From positions 100,567 through 164,566 of the forward strand of contig CAYVVD010000004.1 in the NCBI GenBank assembly GCA_964454975.1: a DNA stretch of 64,000 nucleotides. Direction: 5' to 3'. Of this stretch, positions 34,732-42,326 are shown piece after piece. The notes beneath the pieces were generated by a model. The model worked only from the letters and a program-made list of their open reading frames with translations, did not search any database and had not been told where the DNA came from. The position numbers and the translations under genes were made by a program. The number at the start of each line of letters is the position of its first letter. Position 1 is the stretch's first letter. This stretch comes from CAYVVD01 sp964454975 (GTDB lineage: Bacteria; Bacteroidota; Ignavibacteria; Kapaibacteriales; UBA2268).

Positions 34732-36342
34732 CTATTCGTAATCAAATTCTGTCCCATACAGCTCAGGTATTTTGAAGTTGTGATTACCAAAAGCAGAGAA
34801 TAGTTGCTCGGTTGCAAAGATTATGCCGCCCAACTTGCCATCGTCAAAATTATAAGCGAAGTCAAGCCTGAACACACTCGTTGGGCCGCGAGATTTAGTG
34901 TTGTGAAATCGCAAGCCCATCCCGAAGGAATTATGAACTTGTGATTTGCGGATTTTTGTGTCCTGGCTCCATACTAACCCTGCATCATAAAATGCTACTC
35001 CTGAAAGATTAAGTACCCATAATTTAAAATCCGGGAAAGCCCGAATTTCAAAATTAGATACAATCCTGTTGTCCCCTGCAATCCGGTTTAGTTCATACCC
35101 GCGCAGGCCTGCATCGTTGTCTAAAACAAGCTGTCGAATGGCGCTCCAATTCCATATCGTTTGTTGCTTAATTCTTGCGGCAAGCAGGAAATGCTTATTA
35201 AACTGGTAGAATCCAAGCCCTTGGAATCCCTGGTACGAATAGCGTGCATTACTTCCGCTAAATGCGCTCGCAGCAGTCAACTGCCCCCAGAGATAAAGGC
35301 TGCCGTCGTAATAAGAACGTTCACCCTGGCCTGCCACATAGTACAATGATTCACCGCCGGGATTTACAGGAAATATCCTGCCGAGAGTAGCGCTGCCATA
35401 GCCGCCTACAATCATATCTTCGGTTACATAAGTATTAATATTCTGGATAGGTACAAATTCTTCAGAAATTGATGAAAATTGAACAAGGAATTTGCCTGAA
35501 TTGTCATAGGCCCTCCTAAAGATTTCATCTCCACGGTCTGATTTGTCATATTCCATGAAAATAGTAGCAAACACACGGTCTTCGTAAAGCCATGCTTTAG
35601 AAATATACCCGTTTATTTTATTTTCATGCAATGGTATTAAACGAGTAGTATCACCAATAATATAAAGGAAGTCTTTGCCAAATGAATTCTTATAATTAGC
35701 TCCAAAAGAGTATTCGGTTTCCAATGTCCTGAACGGTTTGTTTATGCTCAGAAGCTGATCAGTTCGGAATTTATTTGCTGTTAGAGCAATATCGAGCGAG
35801 AACTCACTTCTTAGGAACCTCCTCTGAAAATATCCCAGGTATCCCTGCCAGCCAATGTCATTTTCGGATCTGTGCAATGCCTCACCGGTAATATTAATAC
35901 CGTGACCTAGTAAATTTAATTCAGCAAACCGGCCGCCAATCCGGGCTTCGCCTCCTCCAGTTCCAAATAAAATGGATGGTTGCGTGCTCCAGCGCTCACT
36001 GGTAATTATATAAACATCGTATGTATCATAAGTAACAGAATCAAGGATTATTCTGACATCTGTGAAATAACCGGTATTTCGTAAATTTCTTTCAGTTTCT
36101 TCGATATATGTAATATCGAGTAAGTCCCCCGGGGCAAAAAGCAATTCATCCTCAATCAGGTATTTTTTTGTGTTGATATGGACAGCATTGAACATTGGGG
36201 CAGCAAAAAACCAGTCATCCTGGGTAGAATCAAATACATCCCTCTGGTCTATGTACACTTCGCCAATATAGAATTCAGATAGTGAAAGTCTACAAGCAAA
36301 AATCAGAAGAACCGGTATTATTAATAATTTGATTTTTATCAT
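34732..36342 (-). CDS. Omp85-family outer membrane protein with POTRA-like domain
   Basis: From ATG 36342 the protein is 536 residues, with a signal peptide (MIKIKLLIIPVLLIFACRLS). A POTRA-like segment includes FAPGDLLDITYIEETERNLRN and TGYFTDVRI, typical of a BamA/TamA-type repeat. It is followed by a beta-barrel of about 400 residues with the surface antigen pattern GRFAELNLLGHGINIT. Only one POTRA-like segment fits before the barrel, whereas BamA has five, so this is a smaller two-partner or lipid-transport type member. The terminal residues GTEFDYE are not the canonical C-terminal Phe. Location is the outer membrane; cargo is unknown. Confidence 0.8.
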   Translation of the reverse strand: MIKIKLLIIPVLLIFACRLSLSEFYIGEVYIDQRDVFDSTQDDWFFAAPMFNAVHINTKKYLIEDELLFAPGDLLDITYIEETERNLRNTGYFTDVRIILDSVTYDTYDVYIITSERWSTQPSILFGTGGGEARIGGRFAELNLLGHGINITGEALHRSENDIGWQGYLGYFQRRFLRSEFSLDIALTANKFRTDQLLSINKPFRTLETEYSFGANYKNSFGKDFLYIIGDTTRLIPLHENKINGYISKAWLYEDRVFATIFMEYDKSDRGDEIFRRAYDNSGKFLVQFSSISEEFVPIQNINTYVTEDMIVGGYGSATLGRIFPVNPGGESLYYVAGQGERSYYDGSLYLWGQLTAASAFSGSNARYSYQGFQGLGFYQFNKHFLLAARIKQQTIWNWSAIRQLVLDNDAGLRGYELNRIAGDNRIVSNFEIRAFPDFKLWVLNLSGVAFYDAGLVWSQDTKIRKSQVHNSFGMGLRFHNTKSRGPTSVFRLDFAYNFDDGKLGGIIFATEQLFSAFGNHNFKIPELYGTEFDYE

Positions 36343-36513
36343 ATTCAGGAATTCAATATACCTATTGACGGGCAAGACAGGAATTAAATTCTAAGTGAAT
36401 TTTTCCAATGCAAATTCACACGCTGTTTACATTACATATAATTAATTGTATTGCTGCCTTGCAAAAGCTAAATTGTGTTAATTATTCGATTAGTCTAATT
36501 AATGGTGAAAACT

Positions 36514-37728
36514 ATGGATAATCTTAGTTCATATTCAATCGAAACCAGATGTGTACACTCAGGTACAAAACAAGATCCCACCGGTTCAGTTGTTACTCCT
36601 ATATACCAGACTTCAACATTTAAGTTCAGAAATGCAGACCACGGAGCAAGGCTTTGCCGGGGCGAAGAAGTTGGCTACATATACACAAGATTGCGTAATC
36701 CAACAATTGAAGCAATGGAAGATTCAGTTGCATGTCTCGAAGGAGGCGGAAAAGCCCTTGGATGTGCGAGTGGTATGGCTGCAATACATACTCTTTTTGC
36801 AACAATTCTCGAATCCGGTGATCATGTAATTTGTGGCGAGTCCGTTTATGGGCCAACCTCGTCACTTCTTAAAAAATTAATGAAAAAATTCGGCGTTGAT
36901 TTCACTTTTGTTGACTCTTCAAATTCAAGTGAAGTTGAAAATGCAGTGAAAAGTAATACTAAGTTAATTTTTATTGAAACACCCGGAAACCCGAACCTTG
37001 TAATCAGCGACCTGGGGAAAATTGCCCGTATTGCTCATAAAAATAAAGCAAAGCTTGCTGTTGACAATACGTTTATGAGCCCTATTCTTCAAAATCCCTT
37101 TGATTTCGGTGCTGATTATATTGTTCATAGCATGACAAAATTCCTAAACGGCCATGCTGATGTTGTTGCGGGGATTATCGTTGTAAAAAACGAAGAAGAT
37201 TACCCTATGTTCAGGGATACCCTTAATCTTGTTGGCGGCACGATAGACCCATTTAATTCTTTTCTTGTCCACAGGGGTATTAAAACCCTGAAAATCAGGA
37301 TTGAAAGTCAAACAAAGAATGCCATGGTTATAGCAAGGTACCTCGAGAATAATCCTAAAGTAAAAAGCGTAAGTTACCCGGGATTAGCAAACCACCCGCA
37401 ATATAAGCTTGCTCAAAGGCAAATGAAATCCCCGGGCGCAATGATTGCATTTGAACTTGAGGGTGGTATTGAAGCAGGGAGACAATTAATGGATAACGTC
37501 GAGTTATGGCAATTAGCAGTAAGCTTAGGGGGTGTAGAATCCCTTATTCAACATCCTGCATCAATGACCCATGCTTCAATGGACAAAGAACTTCGTGAAC
37601 ATGCAGGAATTACAGATGGATTGGTTCGAATCTCTGTTGGAATTGAAAATGTAGACGAACTTGTTAAAGGCCTCGATGTGGGTTTCGCGAAAATCAAGGA
37701 ACCTGTCAATGTGGAAGAATTAGCATAA
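36514..37728 (+). CDS. Trans-sulfuration PLP enzyme (methionine gamma-lyase / cystathionine gamma-lyase group)
   Basis: From ATG 36514 (GGTG just upstream; ATG 36502 is less likely) the protein is 404 residues. Family motifs are VHSGTKQDPTGSVVTPIYQTST, YIYTRLRNPT, ALGCASGMAAI and the PLP lysine Lys209 in SMTKFLNGHADVVAG. At the position of the specificity Cys of methionine gamma-lyase (in YGCT) this enzyme has Pro114 (VYGPTSS), so substrate cannot be assigned between methionine, cystathionine and O-acylhomoserine chemistry. The C-terminal GGVESLIQHPASMTHA segment is complete. The next gene, an alpha/beta hydrolase, begins 60 nt downstream. Confidence 0.88.
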   Translation: MDNLSSYSIETRCVHSGTKQDPTGSVVTPIYQTSTFKFRNADHGARLCRGEEVGYIYTRLRNPTIEAMEDSVACLEGGGKALGCASGMAAIHTLFATILESGDHVICGESVYGPTSSLLKKLMKKFGVDFTFVDSSNSSEVENAVKSNTKLIFIETPGNPNLVISDLGKIARIAHKNKAKLAVDNTFMSPILQNPFDFGADYIVHSMTKFLNGHADVVAGIIVVKNEEDYPMFRDTLNLVGGTIDPFNSFLVHRGIKTLKIRIESQTKNAMVIARYLENNPKVKSVSYPGLANHPQYKLAQRQMKSPGAMIAFELEGGIEAGRQLMDNVELWQLAVSLGGVESLIQHPASMTHASMDKELREHAGITDGLVRISVGIENVDELVKGLDVGFAKIKEPVNVEELA

Positions 37729-37788
37729 AAATGAAAGGGCTAAAAATTATTAGCATTTCATCAAAATGTGAAATCAATCAGGGAAATT

Positions 37789-38688
37789 ATGGATATTATA
37801 GATGGTAGATACATAAGCAACGGTGAAAAGAATCTTTTTGTTAAAATAACAGGTGAAGGCGAAACAACTATTATAATCGAACCGGGATGGGGCGTTGCCT
37901 CATCCGAGTGGAGCATGATCCAACACGAAATTTCTTCACTTACAAAAGTTCTTTCTTACGACAGGGCAGGCTATGCCGAAAGCCCTCGAGGAAACCTTCC
38001 ACGAACAGGGGGCGATATTGCCGATGAACTATTCAATACGCTTCAAAACGCAGGTATTAATCCACCCGTTATCCTGATTGGGCAGGCAGCAGGAGCAATG
38101 TATGCCAGGAGATTTGCCAAAATGTTCCCTGCGGCGGTAAAGGGGCTTGTGCTTGTTGATGCCATTTCGGAAAATATACTTGAAATTGAAAAACAGTACC
38201 CGGAACCGTACAGGGAAAACTCCTCGCTTAAAAAAAGGATGATGGGAATTGAAAACCTGATGAATATTGAAGAAAATGATTTCGAAAAACAACTGGCTCC
38301 TTTAGTTAACAACTTATATCCCGGTCTGCCTGAACCTGTGCAGGAACAGTTGCGCACATACCAGACAGAGCGAAAATTTTACCAAACAATCCTTGACGAA
38401 TATGATGGACTGCTGGGTACAATAGAAGAGTTTGGCATCCCCGGCAATACTCCGGATATGCCGGTCAAAGTAATAAGCCACGACCCGATTGAGATGGTTC
38501 AAATAGCATCATATATCGGAGTGTCAGAGGAGGAAGCAAGGTTAGTTGAGGAAATCTGGTTTGCTGAGCAAAAACGGCTCGTTGAGTTATATCCTAACGG
38601 CGAATTGATAATTGCAAAGGGAGCAGGAGTAAATCTTCATCTAACACACTCAAATGTTATTATCGAGGCTGTGAAGCAACTGTTGTAA
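37789..38688 (+). CDS. Alpha/beta-hydrolase-fold protein lacking the nucleophile serine
   Basis: From ATG 37789, preceded by AGGGA, the protein is 299 residues; the upstream GTG 37768 is an alternative. It has the alpha/beta hydrolase pattern: oxyanion region EPGWGVASSEW, LSYDRAGYAESP, and the nucleophile-elbow strand VILIGQAAGAMYARRFA. The elbow is normally G-x-S-x-G but here is G-Q-A-A-G, so Ser100 is Ala, while the strand and helix around it are preserved. A likely catalytic His lies in HLTHSNV near the C-terminus. It therefore probably binds but does not hydrolyse its ligand, or uses other chemistry. It is downstream of the trans-sulfuration enzyme. Confidence 0.85.
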   Translation: MDIIDGRYISNGEKNLFVKITGEGETTIIIEPGWGVASSEWSMIQHEISSLTKVLSYDRAGYAESPRGNLPRTGGDIADELFNTLQNAGINPPVILIGQAAGAMYARRFAKMFPAAVKGLVLVDAISENILEIEKQYPEPYRENSSLKKRMMGIENLMNIEENDFEKQLAPLVNNLYPGLPEPVQEQLRTYQTERKFYQTILDEYDGLLGTIEEFGIPGNTPDMPVKVISHDPIEMVQIASYIGVSEEEARLVEEIWFAEQKRLVELYPNGELIIAKGAGVNLHLTHSNVIIEAVKQLL

Positions 38689-38758
38689 TTATGAATAGTT
38701 TACAGTTTACAGGTTCAAATTCTTTAAAACGAATAAGAAAGATAATTATAGAAACGCA

Positions 38759-39538
38759 CTACCGGTGTATTCCGCGTTTCGATTCCTTGATGAAATTAAT
38801 GGAATCCTGTATTTCATCTGGTATTGAGTTGCGTTCCATATATTTGCTCAAGCCATCGGTCGTATTAAGTCCCGAATAAAGCAGAACATCATAAAATTTC
38901 TGGATTTCACTTATTAACTCGTGAGAGAATCCGCGCCTGCGCAAGCCGATTTTGTTTATTCCCTCTACTCGTGCAGGTTGCCTTCCAATCAGTGTAAAAG
39001 GAGGTACGTCCTTTACGAGTTTGCAATCAGCACCTATCATAGAATGCTTGCCTACACGGCAAAACTGGTGCACCTTCACCACACCGCCAAAAATCACCCA
39101 GTCTTGAACTGTTACATGGCCGCCCAACTGAGTTACATTGGACATAATTACCTTGTCGCCAACGCGGCAGTCATGCGCCACATGAGCATATGCCATAATA
39201 AGGCAATCAGCTCCTACAACTGTTTTGCCGGTTTCAACTGTTCCCCGGTTTACCGTAACATATTCACGAAGTAATGTTCTGTCTCCTACATAGGCATATG
39301 TAGCCTCACCTTCGTATTTCAAGTCCTGAGGTTCAGTTGCAATAACTGTACCGGTATAGATTTTTACTTCATTTCCTATACGCGCCCCGTTTGCTATATG
39401 CACATGGCTGCGTATTTCACAATCATTGCCAATTATAACATCATCTTCGATGATAGTAAATGGCCCAACAAGTGTTGCATTACCAATTTTTGCTTTTTTT
39501 GAAACTATTGCTGTCGGATGAATATTAATGCTGCTCAT
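38759..39538 (-). CDS. lpxA: UDP-N-acetylglucosamine acyltransferase
   Basis: The 259-residue protein is a left-handed beta-helix built of hexapeptide repeats from residue 5 (IHPTAIVSKKAKIGNATLVG) to about 190, with the catalytic-His region MAYAHVAHDCRVGD. A short alpha-helical C-terminal domain with GLRRRGFSHELISEIQKFY follows. LpxA transfers 3-hydroxyacyl chains from ACP to UDP-GlcNAc in the first step of lipid A synthesis. It starts 2 nt after the lpxC-fabZ stop on the same strand, so the two are an operon. This is evidence for a lipid A-containing Gram-negative envelope. Confidence 0.95.
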   Translation of the reverse strand: MSSINIHPTAIVSKKAKIGNATLVGPFTIIEDDVIIGNDCEIRSHVHIANGARIGNEVKIYTGTVIATEPQDLKYEGEATYAYVGDRTLLREYVTVNRGTVETGKTVVGADCLIMAYAHVAHDCRVGDKVIMSNVTQLGGHVTVQDWVIFGGVVKVHQFCRVGKHSMIGADCKLVKDVPPFTLIGRQPARVEGINKIGLRRRGFSHELISEIQKFYDVLLYSGLNTTDGLSKYMERNSIPDEIQDSINFIKESKRGIHR

Positions 39539-39540
39539 AA

Positions 39541-40935
39541 CTACCTGTCAACCAATGCTGCCTTAAGTTCTGCTTCTGCTGCCAGCCTGCCCTTTACAAA
39601 TGCCTTTGCTTCAAACAGAAATGTATTAAACCTGTGTGATAATTCCCTTACTTCAAAAACTAACTGGTCGCCCGGTACAACCGGTATACGAAATTTAGCT
39701 TTGTCAATCGACATAAAAAAAGCTAATTTTTTTTCTATATCATCAATTGTATTCATTAACATTATGCCCCCGGTTTGAGCCATTGCTTCGAGTATCAATA
39801 CACCAGGCATAATTGGTTTCCCGGGGAAATGCCCCTGGAAGTACGGTTCGTTAATACTCACATTTTTATAACCGATTATTTTACGGTACTTTAAATCAAA
39901 ATCAGTAATCCTGTCCACCATCAGGAAAGGATAGCGGTGGGGAAGAATTCTCATCAAATCAACAATATCAAATACAAAACCATCCTTTTTATGAACTTTG
40001 TATTTTTCCTTTTCACGGTACTTTAAGTATTGTGCTCTGATAAGTTTTGCAAACTCGTAGTTGCTTGCGTGACCCGGACGTGCGGCAAGTACCTGTGCTT
40101 TAATCGGTACTCCGGCAAGAGTGAGGTCTCCAATCATATCGAGAAGTTTATGCCTGGCCGGTTCGTTTTTAAAACGAAGGGGTGTGTCGTTTAAAATGCC
40201 TGATTTACCTTTCTTCGGTGCTTCATCAAGCTTAAATACTTTTTTCATGTTTTCAAGCTCTAATTTGTTGACATCTTTATCAACAATTACAAGAGCGCTT
40301 TCAAGACTACCGCCTTTGATAAGGCCTGCTTCGTATAGAGATTCAACTTCTGTAAAAAAACAAAATGTTCTTGCGGGTGCGAATTCACTTACAAACTCAT
40401 TCTCAAAATCAAACAAACCAGTGTGTTGGCTTCCAAGGGCCGGATTGTTATAATCAATCATCACAGTAAGTCGGTAATCGTCGGTAGGCAGGGCAACAAT
40501 ATCAACACCTTTTTCTTCATTGGTATAGCGAATTGTTTCCTTTATCTTGAAATATTCCCTGTCTTCATCCAATTCATTAATTCCGGCTTCCTGTAAAGCT
40601 TCTACATAAGGCATGGAGCTTCCATCAACAACCGGTGGTTCATTGGCTGAAAGTTCAATCCTGCAGTTGTCTATTTCTAGCCCTGCTAATGCCGCGAGCA
40701 CATGTTCAACAGTGTGTACCCTGATATCATCCTTTCCAAGCGTTGTGCCGCGGGACAAGTCAACGACATAGTCAACCAGTGCCGGAATCTCACTTTCGTT
40801 TGGTAAATCTGTACGTATGAATTTATACCCGTAACCTGCCGGAGCCGGGTGGAATGTAATTGTAGAGGGATTGCCGGTATGCAAGCCAATTCCCGAAAAA
40901 GAAACCGATTTTTCTATTGTTCGCTGTTTGGCCAT
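39541..40935 (-). CDS. lpxC-fabZ: LpxC-FabZ fusion (UDP-3-O-acyl-GlcNAc deacetylase / 3-hydroxyacyl-ACP dehydratase)
   Basis: The 464-residue protein has an N-terminal LpxC domain to about 300, with zinc-ligand motif HTVEHVLAAL (His78) and ARHKLLDMIGDL carrying a second His and Asp. A FabZ hotdog domain from about 315 has PHRYPFLMVDR (catalytic His) and GHFPGKPIMPGVLILEAMAQ (catalytic Glu). LpxC performs the committed deacetylation of lipid A synthesis and FabZ the dehydration of beta-hydroxyacyl-ACP. The fusion is common in Bacteroidota and Chlorobiota, so it is a taxonomic marker rather than a novelty. It is the first gene of the lpxC-fabZ/lpxA unit. Confidence 0.96.
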   Translation of the reverse strand: MAKQRTIEKSVSFSGIGLHTGNPSTITFHPAPAGYGYKFIRTDLPNESEIPALVDYVVDLSRGTTLGKDDIRVHTVEHVLAALAGLEIDNCRIELSANEPPVVDGSSMPYVEALQEAGINELDEDREYFKIKETIRYTNEEKGVDIVALPTDDYRLTVMIDYNNPALGSQHTGLFDFENEFVSEFAPARTFCFFTEVESLYEAGLIKGGSLESALVIVDKDVNKLELENMKKVFKLDEAPKKGKSGILNDTPLRFKNEPARHKLLDMIGDLTLAGVPIKAQVLAARPGHASNYEFAKLIRAQYLKYREKEKYKVHKKDGFVFDIVDLMRILPHRYPFLMVDRITDFDLKYRKIIGYKNVSINEPYFQGHFPGKPIMPGVLILEAMAQTGGIMLMNTIDDIEKKLAFFMSIDKAKFRIPVVPGDQLVFEVRELSHRFNTFLFEAKAFVKGRLAAEAELKAALVDR

Positions 40936-41129
40936 TTATATATTTCAATTATTTGCAAAAAGAACAAAATACAAAGTTACGATATTTTCACTTTTCACCC
41001 GGAGTAAAATTTCAACCCTGTATTAAATCAAATACCTGCATGTTTATATTGCGTGTTTAAAGTTTAATCTTTAAATTTTGGCACTTGTCCGAGATACAAA
41101 GTCTGTTTTTATAAAAAATGGAGAATTAC

Positions 41130-42158
41130 ATGAAAAAGCTGCTTATTATGCTGCTATCCGCTACGTTGATTGTTTTTATTATGATACGTTGCGGCGACGA
41201 TATCGAACCCACACCCATCAAAGGTATGCAAACCTATGAAGACACCAAGTACAAGTTTAAAGTTAACTATCCCGAAAACTGGGCAGTAAATAAAACACAG
41301 GGCAGAATTGTTGTGACATCTTTTAAAGAAGGCGTCAATCGATTTTCCAGGTATGATCCCTCGGGACTTCCTGCTGCAAAAATTGATGTGATGGCTCGTG
41401 AATTCGACACTAACATTACGAATATCTCTGAACTTGCTGATAAGATGAAAGTTTTTGAAGGTAAATATTATACAGGTCCCGAGAGTGTGATGATTAATGG
41501 CGTTGAAGCTCAGAAATACTCATATACATTTGAACTTGAAGACGGCCATTTTGTTGGTGAATTTTTTGTAGCCGCTAAAGATACTGGAACTGCAACCGCG
41601 ATTACTTTTGAGGCATTCGGCGGTTCTTTTGATATGTATGAATCAAATTTCAAAGAAATCCTTAATTCGATTGAGCTTGCAGTAACTCCTGAGCCAATGT
41701 CTATTGATACGCAGTTTGTTGAAGAAGAGTCTCCACCACCATCAGAGAATCTGACTACAAGGCGTGGCGATGGATTTACAATCCAAATCCCGGAGAATTT
41801 TGATTCTCAGACGGGTTCAATGCGTGATGCTATCGCTTCCAGAAATTTTATTGGAATGCGAAGGGCAGACTGCAATATCCAGGTTGATGTTATTGATGCA
41901 TCCGAGCAAAATAAGATTGATAAAATTGTAGAAGACAACCGTGCTAAATTTGGCAACGCTGCTCCTAAGGATACAAAATTAGGCGGAACTTCCGCTAAAT
42001 ATCTTGAATGGACACCGGTCAGTGGAGTTAAACAAAGAGTTTATTTTGCTGTAAAAGGAGACAGGCTTTACAGGATTACTATGAACTGGTTTATCGGTGA
42101 ACAAGATGATTATCTACCTATATTTGAAAAGAGTATAGCATCTTTCAAATTCAATTAA
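41130..42158 (+). CDS. Exported protein with two PsbP-like domains
   Basis: From ATG 41130, preceded by GGAG, the protein is 342 residues; ATG 41118 is an alternative. It has an N-terminal hydrophobic segment ending at MIRC, which may be a lipobox although Arg before the Cys is unusual. Two similar domains follow: one with YEDTKYKFKVNYPENWAVNK (about 34-170), the other with GDGFTIQIPENFDSQTG (about 203-342). This resembles the PsbP-like fold repeated twice, a pattern common in bacterial periplasmic proteins. Function is unknown. A palindromic repeat and a hairpin terminator follow. Confidence 0.7.
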   Translation: MKKLLIMLLSATLIVFIMIRCGDDIEPTPIKGMQTYEDTKYKFKVNYPENWAVNKTQGRIVVTSFKEGVNRFSRYDPSGLPAAKIDVMAREFDTNITNISELADKMKVFEGKYYTGPESVMINGVEAQKYSYTFELEDGHFVGEFFVAAKDTGTATAITFEAFGGSFDMYESNFKEILNSIELAVTPEPMSIDTQFVEEESPPPSENLTTRRGDGFTIQIPENFDSQTGSMRDAIASRNFIGMRRADCNIQVDVIDASEQNKIDKIVEDNRAKFGNAAPKDTKLGGTSAKYLEWTPVSGVKQRVYFAVKGDRLYRITMNWFIGEQDDYLPIFEKSIASFKFN

Positions 42159-42166
42159 TCTAATTT

Positions 42167-42196
42167 TGTCATACTGAGCTAAGTCGAAGTATGACA
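42167..42196. repeat. Dispersed palindrome, copy 2 (9-bp perfect arms)
   Basis: TGTCATACT, a 12-nt centre and AGTATGACA share the core of the palindrome at 5840-5879, including the GAGC that starts the centre. It lies 8 nt after the stop of the PsbP-like gene. Two copies in unrelated intergenic regions indicate a dispersed element. Confidence 0.75.
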
Positions 42197-42210
42197 TACA
42201 GATAATATTC

Positions 42211-42278
42211 AGCGCCATATTGATTTCCGTCGCCAAGGTGCACTGGCGATAGAAATTAAATATGGTGCTTTGTTTTTT
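42211..42278 (+). terminator. Probable Rho-independent terminator
   Basis: AGCGCCATATT pairs with AATATGGTGCT across a long stem that includes CGCCA/TGGCG in its centre, followed by TTTGTTTTTTAT. It lies downstream of the PsbP-like gene and the palindromic repeat, and 57 nt before the next ATG. Confidence 0.7.
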
Positions 42279-42326
42279 ATATTCATTAAAAATGATATTT
42301 TCCCTTATGATTTATAGGATATCATC

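Noticed and set aside
37731..37761. Possible weak hairpin between the trans-sulfuration gene and the hydrolase gene
   Set aside because: GCTAA/TTAGC arms are short and no T-run follows, so it is not called a terminator.
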